Shown piece after piece: positions 44,992-53,487 of a stretch of 64,000 nucleotides of DNA. The translations under genes were made by a program, and so were the position numbers. Source of the stretch: Kineosporia corallincola. GTDB taxonomy: Bacteria; Actinomycetota; Actinomycetes; Actinomycetales; Kineosporiaceae. How positions within the stretch are numbered: position 1 is the stretch's first letter; each line of letters starts with the position of its first letter. The stretch covers positions 62,001-126,000 of the forward strand of contig NZ_JAHBAY010000011.1 in the NCBI RefSeq assembly GCF_018499875.1. The letters are read 5' to 3'. The notes under the pieces are model-generated. The model saw nothing but the letters and a program-made list of their open reading frames with translations, was not told where the DNA came from and made no database searches.

Positions 44992-46796
44992 ACCTGCCCC
45001 CGGCCGACCCGCTGCTCGTGGCCCAGACCCTGGAGGCATTGCCCGCCCGTCTGCGTCAACGCCTGGACGCAACGGTTTCCGGCGCGTCCGGCTGGATCCA
45101 TGCCGACGGCGTGGTCGACGTCGGCGGTGCGCACGTCACCCTGACTCCCGAGAACGGGGCGCTGCGACAGGCCGAGAACGTCCGGTGCGACTGCCTTCTC
45201 GCGCCCGCGTGCCTTCACCGCGCCGGGGTGCTGAGCGTCGCACCGGTGGCGGGGAGCGGACCGGACGACGCGCGGGGCGGTGCACCGGGCGGCACGCGAG
45301 GCGGTGAACTGGACGGCCAGCCGGGCGACCGGCCGGACGGCGAGTCGGGCGGTAGCGGGGGATCCGAAAAGGTTTTTCCAGCAGCCGATTCCATGATAAG
45401 AGACCCATCCGGGGATGTCGCCGAAGACCCCTGGAAACCCGCCGAGAAGGCCGCGGCCCAGGCCCTCTGGCGGGCCGCCGCTCAGGTGCTGGAGGCGGGT
45501 CTGGCCGGTGCCGGCGTCGCTGTGCAGGGCCGGCTCCTGGCCGGCGTGCACCAGGCCAGGTTACGTACTCTCCACCGGCTGGCCGCGGCGGCCACCCGGG
45601 TGGTGACGGGCATTCGTCAGGCCCGCTCCGACGCCGCCGCGTTCTCCCTGCCGCAGCTGACCGCCGATCTGCTCGAGGTGCTGTCGGTCGCCCACGCCGT
45701 GATCAGCGGCACCGGGCGTCCGGAGGAGTGGCGGGGCACGGCTCGCACGGTCTATGCGCCGGTCGGCGGGCTGAGGCTGGCCGGGCTGTGTCTCGAACCG
45801 GTGATCAGTTCCGCCGGTTATGCCGGTGCTGTGGTCTGGCTGACCGACGCGGAGGGGCGCCTGTGGTCTGTATCCGACGTGAAACCTGGTGGACCCGAAC
45901 GAGTTCCGTCGTCGGCTGCGTCGCCGGTGGCGATCGGGGAGACCGGTCTGTCGCACCGCAACCTGTCCCGGGCCGGCCTGATCATGGCCTCCGCCACGGC
46001 CAACCCGGACGGCCGTCTCGGCGCCGGCCAGGCGGTGCGGGCGGTGCGGGCGGCAGGGGTGGCCTGGACCGAGCCCCAGTTGCTCGGCCGGTTCGGCCGG
46101 ATCGGTGGCCACCTGCACGGAAATAACCGGGAGCCGAGGCTTCTCGCGCTCACGGTGTGCGGCAGTGACCGCGACGCCGTGCTGGCCGTCGACCCCGCCG
46201 GGGAGGGGGTCAGGCTGGTCGTACCGGGCGGCGGGCACCGGCAGATCCAGCGCGACAACCTGCGGCTGATCGCAGCCCGGCCGGGGCTGCGCATGCTGGC
46301 GGTCGCCCGTCCGCTTCCCGGTGAGGAGGGTGGGGCGCATCGTTTCCTCGGTCTGCCCGGCACTCTGGAGCTGATCGCGGTCGGGGGCGGTGACCTACGT
46401 CTGCCCGCGGTGATGCAGGGCCGCGTCGATGTCGGGTTCGACCGGCTGTCGGCCCGGTTCCTGCGCCCGTCGGGCCCGGCACCGCAGTTCCCGCAGGCCG
46501 CCGAGGTGACCGACCCGCTGGCTGCCTACCGCCGGCGCCTGGAGCGCGTGGTTTCCGGTGGACGCCGCACGCTGTCGGTTCCCGGCGTCCCCCGGCAGGT
46601 TCGGTCGGAGGCGGCACTGCTGCGGAGGGAGCAACTGGGCACAGCGGCGATGCTGCTCGAGGCCCTGCTCGACGCGGCGCAGCCGGCGACGCACGACGTG
46701 TTCGGCCGTCTGACCGGTGACAGCTCCACCACCCTGGCCCGGGCCTGGCTGACCGCGGGTGCCTACCAGCGCGAACTGCTGTCGGCCCCGTACTGA
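44988..46796 (+). CDS. SWIM zinc-finger protein, YehQ-like
   Basis: A 602-residue cytoplasmic protein. The SWIM zinc-binding motif CxCx6CxH is visible as VRCDCLLAPACLHRAG (residues about 66-78). The rest has a low-complexity Gly/Asp stretch at about 90-130, followed by helices and beta strands, for example TARTVYAPVGGLRLAGLCLEP and NREPRLLALTVCGSDRDAVLAVDPA. SWIM domains bind nucleic acid or protein. As the last gene in the MoxR-VWA-SWIM order it corresponds to YehQ. ATG 44988 overlaps the VWA-fusion stop. A longer in-frame opening upstream is a shadow. Confidence 0.85.
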   Translation: MNLPPADPLLVAQTLEALPARLRQRLDATVSGASGWIHADGVVDVGGAHVTLTPENGALRQAENVRCDCLLAPACLHRAGVLSVAPVAGSGPDDARGGAPGGTRGGELDGQPGDRPDGESGGSGGSEKVFPAADSMIRDPSGDVAEDPWKPAEKAAAQALWRAAAQVLEAGLAGAGVAVQGRLLAGVHQARLRTLHRLAAAATRVVTGIRQARSDAAAFSLPQLTADLLEVLSVAHAVISGTGRPEEWRGTARTVYAPVGGLRLAGLCLEPVISSAGYAGAVVWLTDAEGRLWSVSDVKPGGPERVPSSAASPVAIGETGLSHRNLSRAGLIMASATANPDGRLGAGQAVRAVRAAGVAWTEPQLLGRFGRIGGHLHGNNREPRLLALTVCGSDRDAVLAVDPAGEGVRLVVPGGGHRQIQRDNLRLIAARPGLRMLAVARPLPGEEGGAHRFLGLPGTLELIAVGGGDLRLPAVMQGRVDVGFDRLSARFLRPSGPAPQFPQAAEVTDPLAAYRRRLERVVSGGRRTLSVPGVPRQVRSEAALLRREQLGTAAMLLEALLDAAQPATHDVFGRLTGDSSTTLARAWLTAGAYQRELLSAPY

Positions 46797-46887
46797 CCGT
46801 GAAAACTGAGGCTCATGAGGGTGAAGCGACAGCGAACCCACAGGAAAGGCAGATGACGGAACGGGTTACCCCTAGACTCGCCCCATC

Positions 46888-47658
46888 GTGACGGAGTTGA
46901 AGCACGCCCCCGAGCAGGCGGGCCAGACCGGCCGGGCAGCCGAACTCAGGCCCGAAACGGCCGAGACCGTGCCCGAAACGGCCGAGGCCAGGCCCGAAAC
47001 GGCCGAGATCAGGCCCGAGGCGGATAAAGCCAGGCCCGAAACGGCCGCAGCCCGGCCCGGGACACGTGAGGCCCGGCCTGAGACACGTGAGGCCCGGCCC
47101 GGGACACGTGAGGCCCGGCCTGAGACACGTGAGGCCCGGCCCGAGGCAGGTCAAGCCCGGCCCGAGGCAGGTCAAGCCAGGCCCGAGGCAGGCGCGGCCC
47201 AGTCCGGGACGGATGAGCCCCAGGAAGGCGCCCCGGTCTCCCGCTGGTCGTTGCAGGCCCCCGGCATCGACGTGTTCTGGCCGATTCTCGCCACCGTCCT
47301 GACCACGTTCGTCATCGTGGTGGCCTCGGTGGCGCACTCGTCGATGGCCGCGGTCGGTGAGGGCAACCCGCGCACCGACTGGACCCCGCTGCCCACCCAC
47401 TCCGCCGAGCAGCCGTTCGTGGTGGTGCAGGTGGCCAGCCATCCCACCCGGGCCCAGGCCCAGGCCGAGGCGGACAAGCTGCGGCGGTCCGGCCTGGACG
47501 CCGGGGTGCTCCGCTCCGACCTGTACGCACCGCTGAACCGCGGCTGGTTCGTGGTCTACGTCGGCCCGTTCGACGACACCGCCCAGGGCCGGGCCCGGGC
47601 GCTGAAGATCACCGGGAAGATCGACGACTCACTCGTGCGCACCCTCACCCGGCGCTGA
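46888..47658 (+). CDS. Membrane protein with heptad repeats and SPOR-like domain
   Basis: A 256-residue protein from GTG 46888. Residues about 20-108 are Glu/Arg/Ala/Pro heptads of the type ARPETRE and ARPEAGQ, highly charged and probably extended. A single transmembrane helix (about 127-150, FWPILATVLTTFVIVVASVA) follows, then an extracytoplasmic linker and a SPOR-like domain (about 176-256: VVVQVASHPTRAQAQAEADKL ... RGWFVVYVGPFDDTAQGRARAL), with Cys absent. SPOR domains bind glycan strands stripped of stem peptides at division septa. The 3' end overlaps the convergent TetR gene by 30 bp. Confidence 0.8.
   Translation: MTELKHAPEQAGQTGRAAELRPETAETVPETAEARPETAEIRPEADKARPETAAARPGTREARPETREARPGTREARPETREARPEAGQARPEAGQARPEAGAAQSGTDEPQEGAPVSRWSLQAPGIDVFWPILATVLTTFVIVVASVAHSSMAAVGEGNPRTDWTPLPTHSAEQPFVVVQVASHPTRAQAQAEADKLRRSGLDAGVLRSDLYAPLNRGWFVVYVGPFDDTAQGRARALKITGKIDDSLVRTLTRR
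46952..47192 (+). repeat. 21-bp in-frame tandem repeats (heptad codons)
   Basis: The unit ACACGTGAGGCCCGGCCTGAG and relatives recur with a period of 21 bp (seven codons). The earliest copies (about 46952-47047) use a GAAACGGCCGAG variant, the last three a GCAGGTCAAGCC variant. Copy number is therefore likely to vary between strains. Confidence 0.75.
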
Positions 47659-48282
47659 CAGCCCGACCGCGGGCAGGATCACCGCGTCGATGATGTGCAG
47701 GAACAGCTCGCGCGAGGGCGGCTGCTGCTGGTAGACCGCCCGGAACATGGACAGCGCCGGGCCGAGAGAGGCCAGCAGTGTGACGTCGGCACCCGGCTTG
47801 ATCTCGCCGCGCTGCACCGCCCGCTCGAACACGAGGCGGTAGGCCTCGGTGCGCGGCTCGATCATGATGCTGTTGATCGAGTCGAGCAGCTCCGGCGCCG
47901 ACGACAGCATGGACGCCACGCCCAGCATGATCTTCAGATGCCGGCTGCCGTCGGTGACCGCCTTCGGCTTGACCATGGCGATCAGGTCGCCGCGCAGCGT
48001 GCCGGTGTCGGGCACCAGCAGGTTGCCGTTCGCGTCGTGGTGCAGGGGCCGCTTCATGCAGCCCACCGCGTCCACCACCAGCTCCGCCTTGGACGGCCAG
48101 CGCCGGTACAGCGTGGCCTTACCGGCCTTGGCCCGGGCGGCGACCATGTCGACGGTCATGCCGTCGTATCCGACCTCGGCCAGCACGTCGAGCGCGGCGG
48201 CGAGGATCTCCGGGTCACGGGAGTGGTCACGCTTGCGCCCGAGCCGCGCTGGTTCGGCAGTCTTCGCGGTCTCGGTGGTCAT
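47629..48282 (-). CDS. TetR-family repressor of the neighbouring efflux pump
   Basis: A 217-residue TetR regulator. ATG 48282 gives MTTETAKTAEP; an in-frame extension to 48384 is less likely. The N-terminal helix-turn-helix is at about 35-70 (GYDGMTVDMVAARAKAGKATLYRRWPSKAEL). The helical C-terminal ligand-binding part contains MLSSAPELLDSINSIMIEPRTEAY. It is divergent from the DHA2 exporter, and a 20-bp inverted repeat lies just before the exporter start, which is the usual arrangement for local repression lifted by a drug ligand. Confidence 0.92.
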   Translation of the reverse strand: MTTETAKTAEPARLGRKRDHSRDPEILAAALDVLAEVGYDGMTVDMVAARAKAGKATLYRRWPSKAELVVDAVGCMKRPLHHDANGNLLVPDTGTLRGDLIAMVKPKAVTDGSRHLKIMLGVASMLSSAPELLDSINSIMIEPRTEAYRLVFERAVQRGEIKPGADVTLLASLGPALSMFRAVYQQQPPSRELFLHIIDAVILPAVGLSAPGEGAHE

Positions 48283-48370
48283 GGTGGTGCACCCCAGTTC
48301 GTCGTCGGTCGGCGGGCGCGTCGTCGCCCATTGAGGACAACGACGCCCCGGCGCAAATCGTACCCGGGCG

Positions 48371-48441
48371 GTTCCGGAACGCACAGGTTGTGGAACTTCG
48401 GGGTACCGGAACGGAGTATTCCCGAAACTTCTTGGTTTCGG
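48371..48441. promoter_or_regulatory. Candidate TetR operators between repressor and exporter
   Basis: CCGAAAC-N6-GTTTCGG (48422-48441) is a 7-bp-arm inverted repeat 19 bp before the exporter start. A related palindrome, GTTCCGGAAC (48371-48380), lies nearer the repressor gene. The two share the TTCGGAAC/TTCCGGAAC core, fitting one site for each divergent promoter. Confidence 0.65.
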
Positions 48442-48459
48442 AACTAGAAAGTCTCGTAT

Positions 48460-49974
48460 ATGGTTGCCGTCATGTCCCAGACCACAGCCGTGCCGTCCAC
48501 CGCGACGGCATCCTCAGCCCGCTGGCTGACGCTGACGACGGTCGCGTTCGCCCAGCTGATGGTCGTGCTGGACACGACCGTCGTGAACATCGCACTGCCC
48601 TCCGCCCAGGCCGACCTCGGCTTCTCGGACGGCGACCGGCAGTGGATCGTCACCGCGTACTCCCTGACCTTCGGCAGCCTGCTGCTGCTCGGCGGCCGCC
48701 TCTCCGACCTCATCGGCCGCCGCCGCACGTTCATCACCGCTCTCATCGGATTCGCCCTGGCCTCCGCCCTCGGCGGTGCCGCGCCCTCGTTCGGCCTGCT
48801 GGTCGCGGCCCGCGCCCTCCAGGGCGTGTTCGGCGCGCTGCTCGCCCCCACCGCCCTGGCGGTGCTGGCCACCACGTTCACCGACCCGGTCGAACGCCGC
48901 CGGGCCTTCGGCATCTTCGGCGCGATCGCCGGCATGGGCGGCGCCATCGGCCTGCTGCTCGGCGGGGTGCTCACCGAGAATCTCGACTGGCGCTGGAACC
49001 TCTACGTCAACTGCTTCATCGCGGTGATCGCCGTGATCGGGGCCCTGTTCTTCCTGCCGCACGTGCACCGTACCGGCCCCCGCCCGAAGCTCGACGTGCC
49101 CGGCACCGTGCTGGTCTCGGCCGCGCTGTTCGGCCTGGTCTACGGCTTCTCGCACGCCGAGACCGACGGCTGGGGCAACGGTCTCACCATCGGCCTGCTG
49201 ATCGCCTCGGTGGTGTTCGGTGCCGCCTTCGTCTGGTGGCAGAGCCGGGCCGAGCACCCGCTGATGCCGCTGTCGATCGTGCTGGACCGCAACCGCTCGG
49301 CGTCCTACCTGTCCGTGCTGCTGGCTGGCATCGGGATGTTCGGCATCTTCCTGTTCCTCACCTACTACCTCCAGCTCACGCTCGGCTACACGCCGATCAA
49401 GACCGGTCTGGCGTTCCTGCCGATGATCGTGGCCCTGGTGTTCACCGCTCAGATCGGCAGCAACTTCCTGCTGCCGCGCTTCGGCCCGCGCATCATGGTG
49501 CCGTCCGGCATGATCTTCGCGGCCGCCGGCGCGTTCTGGCTGACCGCGCTCGACCTGAACAGCTCGTACTGGCCGGGCATCGTGGTCCCGCTGGTGCTGA
49601 TGGGCATGGGCTTCGGCCAGATGATGCCCGCGGCGATCCAGACCGCCACGCTGAACGTCGACCCGCGTTTCGCCGGTGTGGCCTCCGCCCTGGTGAACAC
49701 CGGCCAGCAGGTGGGTGGTTCGCTCGGCACCGCGCTGATCAACACGCTCGCCGCCTCGGCCGCCACCTCGTACCTGGCGAGCCACCAGCCGGCCACCGCG
49801 CAGGTGCTGGCCGACGCGTCGATCCGCAGCTACTCCACGGCCTACGCCTGGGTCGGCGGGTTCTTCGTGGCCGGCGCGATCCTGGCGGCGCTGATGTACC
49901 GGTCCCGCTCCACCACGGTCACGCAGGTCACCACGACCGACGCGACCGACGCCGAGCCGGTGATCATGCACTGA
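48460..49974 (+). CDS. DHA2-family MFS drug exporter (14 TM)
   Basis: A 504-residue proton-coupled exporter with about fourteen transmembrane helices (EmrB/QacA type). Helix 1 carries LMVVLDTTVVNIALPSA, the family mark with Asp in the membrane. Motif A is LLGGRLSDLIGRRRTF, and helix 5 contains GAIAGMGGAIGLLLGG. The C-terminal half has GQMMPAAIQTATLN and ALVNTGQQVGGSLGTALINT. ATG 48460 and ATG 48472 are both possible; neither has a strong ribosome site, so the message may be nearly leaderless. Control by the divergent TetR gene through the inverted repeat just upstream is likely. A terminator hairpin follows. Confidence 0.93.
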   Translation: MVAVMSQTTAVPSTATASSARWLTLTTVAFAQLMVVLDTTVVNIALPSAQADLGFSDGDRQWIVTAYSLTFGSLLLLGGRLSDLIGRRRTFITALIGFALASALGGAAPSFGLLVAARALQGVFGALLAPTALAVLATTFTDPVERRRAFGIFGAIAGMGGAIGLLLGGVLTENLDWRWNLYVNCFIAVIAVIGALFFLPHVHRTGPRPKLDVPGTVLVSAALFGLVYGFSHAETDGWGNGLTIGLLIASVVFGAAFVWWQSRAEHPLMPLSIVLDRNRSASYLSVLLAGIGMFGIFLFLTYYLQLTLGYTPIKTGLAFLPMIVALVFTAQIGSNFLLPRFGPRIMVPSGMIFAAAGAFWLTALDLNSSYWPGIVVPLVLMGMGFGQMMPAAIQTATLNVDPRFAGVASALVNTGQQVGGSLGTALINTLAASAATSYLASHQPATAQVLADASIRSYSTAYAWVGGFFVAGAILAALMYRSRSTTVTQVTTTDATDAEPVIMH

Positions 49975-49988
49975 CGCGACAACCAGCG

Positions 49989-50015
49989 GTCCCCGGTCGT
50001 CTGACGGCCGGGGAC
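49989..50015 (+). terminator. Terminator-like hairpin after the DHA2 exporter
   Basis: GTCCCCGG (49989-49996) pairs with CCGGGGAC (50008-50015) around an 11-base loop, 15 bp past the exporter stop. TTCTG follows, a short U-bearing tail. Confidence 0.6.
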
Positions 50016-50053
50016 TTCTGCGTGTTCGTCCCCCTGATGGGAGGATGACCGGC

Positions 50054-51205
50054 ATGGCACCCGCACCCCGGGACTGGTTCAGCAAGCAGTTCGGTGACAC
50101 GTTCGACGAGAAGGCCCGTGAGATCGGCAGGTTCAACCTGGCCATCTTCGGCAAGACCGGCGTGGGCAAGAGCACGCTGGTCAACGCCATCTTCGGCGAG
50201 GACGTGGCGGAGACCGGCATCGGCCAGCCGGTGACCCAGGGCAGCCACCTCTACCTGCACGCCGACGGGCACTTCGGCGTTCTCGACACCCGTGGCCTGG
50301 AGATCGGCACGGACGACGGGACGATCCTGGCCGAGCTCGAGCAGTACGTGCGGGAGATGCGCCGCAGCGCGCTCGCCGACCAGGTCCACGTGGCCTGGTA
50401 CTGCGTGCGGGCCGGTGACCGTCGCTTCGAAGACACCGAGGAAGCCTTCATCCGGGGCCTCGACCGACTCGGGTTGTCGGTGCTGCTCGTGCTCACCCAG
50501 GTGCCGATGCGCGACGGCCGCTACCACCCTGACGCGATCGCCCTGCGCGACGCCATCGCCGAGCGTGAGCTGCCGCTGGGCGGGCACCCGATCTTCCTGA
50601 CCAACGCGAAGGCCGATGACTTCGCCGGGCTGGAGGCGCACGGTCTGCAAGAGCTGCTCGATGCCACCTTTCTCGTTGCCCCGGCGGGAGTTCAGGACGC
50701 GCTCGTGGCTGCGCAGAAGATCGACATGAAGCGCAAGCGGGCCTCGGCCGAGAAGGCGATCCGGGCGGCGGTCGGTGCGTCCGCTGCGGCCGGTGCCACG
50801 CCGATCCCGTTCTCCGACGCCGCCGTGCTGGTCCCGATCCAGCTCACGATGATGGCGACGATCTCGCACATCTACGACGTCGGCGTCGACCGCGCCACCG
50901 CCGCCGCGCTGGCCGCCACCGCGGCGGCCACCGCGGGCGGCCGTTCCCTGGTCACCGGGCTGATCAAGTCGGTGCCGGGCGCCGGTTCGCTGATCGGCGG
51001 TGGCATCGCGGCCGCGGTCGCCTCCAGCGTCACCTGGGCGGTCGGCCAGGCCTGGACCACGGTCTGCTCGCGCCTGTCGCAGGGCAAGCTGACCGGCGTC
51101 TCCGGCGCGCTCGACAGCGACGCGATCCGCGAGCTCTTCCTCGACGAGTTCCGCGGCAACATGCGCAAGAAGCTGCCCGGGGGCTTCAGGTCCCCGTTGA
51201 ATTAG
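50054..51205 (+). CDS. GTPase with C-terminal membrane-inserting helices
   Basis: A 383-residue protein. ATG 50054 has GGGAGG 9 bases upstream, so it is preferred to ATG 50045. G1 is FGKTGVGKSTLVNAIFG (residues about 32-48), the G2 threonine lies in IGQPVTQGSH, and G3 is VLDTRGLE. The usual NKxD of G4 is replaced by LTQVPMRD, and G5 is probably TNAKAD. Residues about 235-340 are Ala/Gly-rich and hydrophobic (AAVGASAAAGATPIPFSDAAVL ... SLIGGGIAAAVAS), as in YfjP-like or DUF697 GTPases that attach to membranes. Function unknown. It is followed by a strong terminator. Confidence 0.85.
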   Translation: MAPAPRDWFSKQFGDTFDEKAREIGRFNLAIFGKTGVGKSTLVNAIFGEDVAETGIGQPVTQGSHLYLHADGHFGVLDTRGLEIGTDDGTILAELEQYVREMRRSALADQVHVAWYCVRAGDRRFEDTEEAFIRGLDRLGLSVLLVLTQVPMRDGRYHPDAIALRDAIAERELPLGGHPIFLTNAKADDFAGLEAHGLQELLDATFLVAPAGVQDALVAAQKIDMKRKRASAEKAIRAAVGASAAAGATPIPFSDAAVLVPIQLTMMATISHIYDVGVDRATAAALAATAAATAGGRSLVTGLIKSVPGAGSLIGGGIAAAVASSVTWAVGQAWTTVCSRLSQGKLTGVSGALDSDAIRELFLDEFRGNMRKKLPGGFRSPLN

Positions 51206-51220
51206 ACGGCGCAGAACGGT

Positions 51221-51266
51221 GGACGGCGAGGAGCTCCGTCGAAGCTCATCGCCGTCCCAAGTTTTT
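51221..51266 (+). terminator. Intrinsic terminator with T-tract between convergent genes
   Basis: GGACGGCGA (51221-51229) pairs with TCGCCGTCC (51249-51257) around a 19-base loop that includes its own GAGCTC. TTTTT follows at 51262-51266. It ends the GTPase message and may serve the convergent PH-domain gene too. Confidence 0.75.
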
Positions 51267-51862
51267 CAGTTCTTCCGACGCCACCAGGCCTGCTCGGGTT
51301 CGGTGATCGGAACCCGCGAGCCGGGCGCGGCCGCCTTCTGCGTCAGCTTGCGCTCCGACGGAGCGAAGATGATCTGCGAGATCTGCTGGTAGTGCAGGTC
51401 GGAATCGGGGATGTAGTTGATGGTGCTGAGCGCCTGGTCCTGACCGGCGGACTCCATCACGAACTTGCCGTAGCCGAGGATCTGCCCGGTCACCGAGCGG
51501 TCGTACCGCATGTCGGTGACCTTGGACATCGGCATGATGTCGACCTGCCGGGTGACGATGCCGTGCACCAGCATCAGCCGGCGGTCGGTGGCCAGGAACA
51601 GTTCGTCGTACCACTCCCAGGCCCGCAGGATCAGGCGGCTGAGCAGCAGCAGCCAGAGCACGGTGAGGATCTTGATCAGCACGCCGTCGGTCTTGCTGCT
51701 GACCCAGGCCAGAATGATCAGGCCGAGCACCGACGTGGCCACCGGCTCGGCGAGCACCACCCAGTGCCGCCGGAGCATGAACACGATCTGTTCGCTCGGG
51801 ATGAGGTAACGGTCCAGTTCCTTGGGAACGCCTGGGCCGAATCGTTCGGAATGCCCCACCAT
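51266..51862 (-). CDS. Bacterial PH-domain membrane protein
   Basis: A 198-residue protein from ATG 51862 (MVGHSERFG). Two transmembrane helices lie at about 36-75 (VATSVLGLIILAWVSS and VLIKILTVLWLLLLSRLIL). The following cytoplasmic part (about 85-170) is a bacterial PH domain, with DELFLATDRRLMLVHGIVTRQVDIMPMSKVTDMRYDRS and the strand-turn ILGYGKFVMESAGQDQ. It matches the PH domain-containing (DUF304-like) family of small actinobacterial membrane proteins. The role is unknown. A longer in-frame start at 51919 is possible. Confidence 0.85.
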   Translation of the reverse strand: MVGHSERFGPGVPKELDRYLIPSEQIVFMLRRHWVVLAEPVATSVLGLIILAWVSSKTDGVLIKILTVLWLLLLSRLILRAWEWYDELFLATDRRLMLVHGIVTRQVDIMPMSKVTDMRYDRSVTGQILGYGKFVMESAGQDQALSTINYIPDSDLHYQQISQIIFAPSERKLTQKAAAPGSRVPITEPEQAWWRRKN

Positions 51863-52123
51863 GAGGGCCACTCTAGGCCAGCAGGGCGTGCTTGACACCG
51901 TACGACTCGGGAAAGTCACGTCCCGCTATTCCCAGAAGATGACTCCTGGCACTGCAATGACCGCGGAGCGTTTCCTCAGTGCCGTGGTCGAGAATACGGC
52001 CGAACCGGGTTCTTATGCTGGACCGGGAACCGCGCACCTCAGGAGGCCGTCATCAGTACCACCACCTCGCCCGCCGGCAAGATCACGGCGCTGGAACGCG
52101 CACTGCCCGGGTCGAAACTGATC

Positions 52124-53458
52124 GTGGACGGCGACGTGCTCGCCTCGCTCAGTCACGACGACGCGGAGTGGGCGCCGGTCGGCCGCCCCCTGGCGGCGCT
52201 GCGCGCCACCTCGACCGACGAGGTCAGCCGAGCGGTCGCGGCCTGTGCCGAGCTGGCGGTCCCGGTGGTCAGCCGGGGCGCGGGCACCGGCCTGTCCGGC
52301 GGGGCGAACGCCGTCGACGGTTGCCTGGTGCTCGACCTGTCGCAGATGAACCGGGTGCTGGAGATCGACGCGGACAACATGATCTGCGTGGTCCAGCCCG
52401 GCGTGGTGAACGACGACCTGAAGGCCGCGGTGGCCGAGCACGGCCTCTGGTACCCGCCGGACCCGGCCAGCGCGCCGTGGTCGACGATCGGCGGCAACGT
52501 CAGCACCAACGCCGGTGGCCTGTGCTGCCTGAAGTACGGCGTCACTCGCGACTACGTGCTCGGCATGGAGGTCGTGGTCGGCGGCCCGGCGGGGAAGTAC
52601 GGCACGGTCACCCGGCTGGGCCGGCGCACCACGAAGGGCGTGGCCGGCTACGACCTGACCGGGCTCTTCGTCGGCTCGGAGGGCACTTTCGGCGTGGTCA
52701 CCGAGGTCACGCTGCGTCTGCGCCCGGCCCGCCGGGAGGCCCCGCGCACCGTGGTCGGCGCGTTCTCCAGCCTGGTCGCCGCGGGAGCCGCGGTCGCCGC
52801 CGTCACCGCGGCCGGTCTGCTGCCGACCGCTCTGGAACTGCTCGACCGGGCCTGCCTGACGGCGGTCGAGGAGTGGAAGCACCTCGGCCTGGAGGCCGAC
52901 GCCGAGGCGCTGCTGCTGGCCCAGATCGACACCCCGGGTGAGTCCGGTCAGGCCGAGGCCGCCGCGATGGCCGAGGTGTTCGAGAAGGCCGGAGCGATGT
53001 GGGCCGCGGTGTCGACCGACGCGCAGGAGGCCGAGGCGCTGTTCGCCGCCCGCCGCCTGGCCTACCCGGCGCTGGAGCGTCTCAGCCCGGTGCTCACCGA
53101 GGACGTCTGCGTGCCCCGCTCGAAGGTGCCGGCCATGCTTGCCGCGATCGTCGAGATCGCCGAGCGGCACGGGGTTTCCATCGCCACCATCGCGCACGCC
53201 GGTGACGGCAACCTGCACCCGCTGATCCTGGTGCCGGCCGGTGACGACGCCGCGCGGGTGGCCGCCCAGGGCGCGTTCGAGGAGATCCTCTCCGCCGCCA
53301 TCGGGATGGGCGGCACGGTCAGCGGCGAGCACGGCATCGGTCTGCTCAAGCGCGAAGGGCTGCGCAAGGAACTGTCCCCGCAGGTGCAGGCCATGCAGGT
53401 GGCGCTGAAGCAGACCCTCGACCCGCTGAACCTGTTCAACCCCGGCAAGGCGATCTGA
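52124..53458 (+). CDS. FAD-linked oxidase, glycolate oxidase GlcD / D-lactate dehydrogenase type
   Basis: A flavoprotein of at least 444 residues that oxidises a 2-hydroxyacid. The FAD-binding PCMH domain shows SRGAGTGLSGGANA, STIGGNVSTNAGG and KGVAGYDLTGLFVGSEGTFG. The C-terminal FAD-oxidase domain has AHAGDGNLHPLI and SGEHGIGLLKREGL, whose His residues are catalytic in the family. GTG 52124 is the first standard start. However, an in-frame stretch from 52052 encodes a plausible N-terminus (ISTTTSPAGKITALERALPG...), and AGGAGG at 52041-52046 is five bases before ATC 52052. Real translation may therefore begin at that ATC, or the base is misread. Confidence 0.9.
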   Translation: MDGDVLASLSHDDAEWAPVGRPLAALRATSTDEVSRAVAACAELAVPVVSRGAGTGLSGGANAVDGCLVLDLSQMNRVLEIDADNMICVVQPGVVNDDLKAAVAEHGLWYPPDPASAPWSTIGGNVSTNAGGLCCLKYGVTRDYVLGMEVVVGGPAGKYGTVTRLGRRTTKGVAGYDLTGLFVGSEGTFGVVTEVTLRLRPARREAPRTVVGAFSSLVAAGAAVAAVTAAGLLPTALELLDRACLTAVEEWKHLGLEADAEALLLAQIDTPGESGQAEAAAMAEVFEKAGAMWAAVSTDAQEAEALFAARRLAYPALERLSPVLTEDVCVPRSKVPAMLAAIVEIAERHGVSIATIAHAGDGNLHPLILVPAGDDAARVAAQGAFEEILSAAIGMGGTVSGEHGIGLLKREGLRKELSPQVQAMQVALKQTLDPLNLFNPGKAI

Positions 53459-53487
53459 ACTGCGCATCGCGGGGCGTCGGGCCCTTT

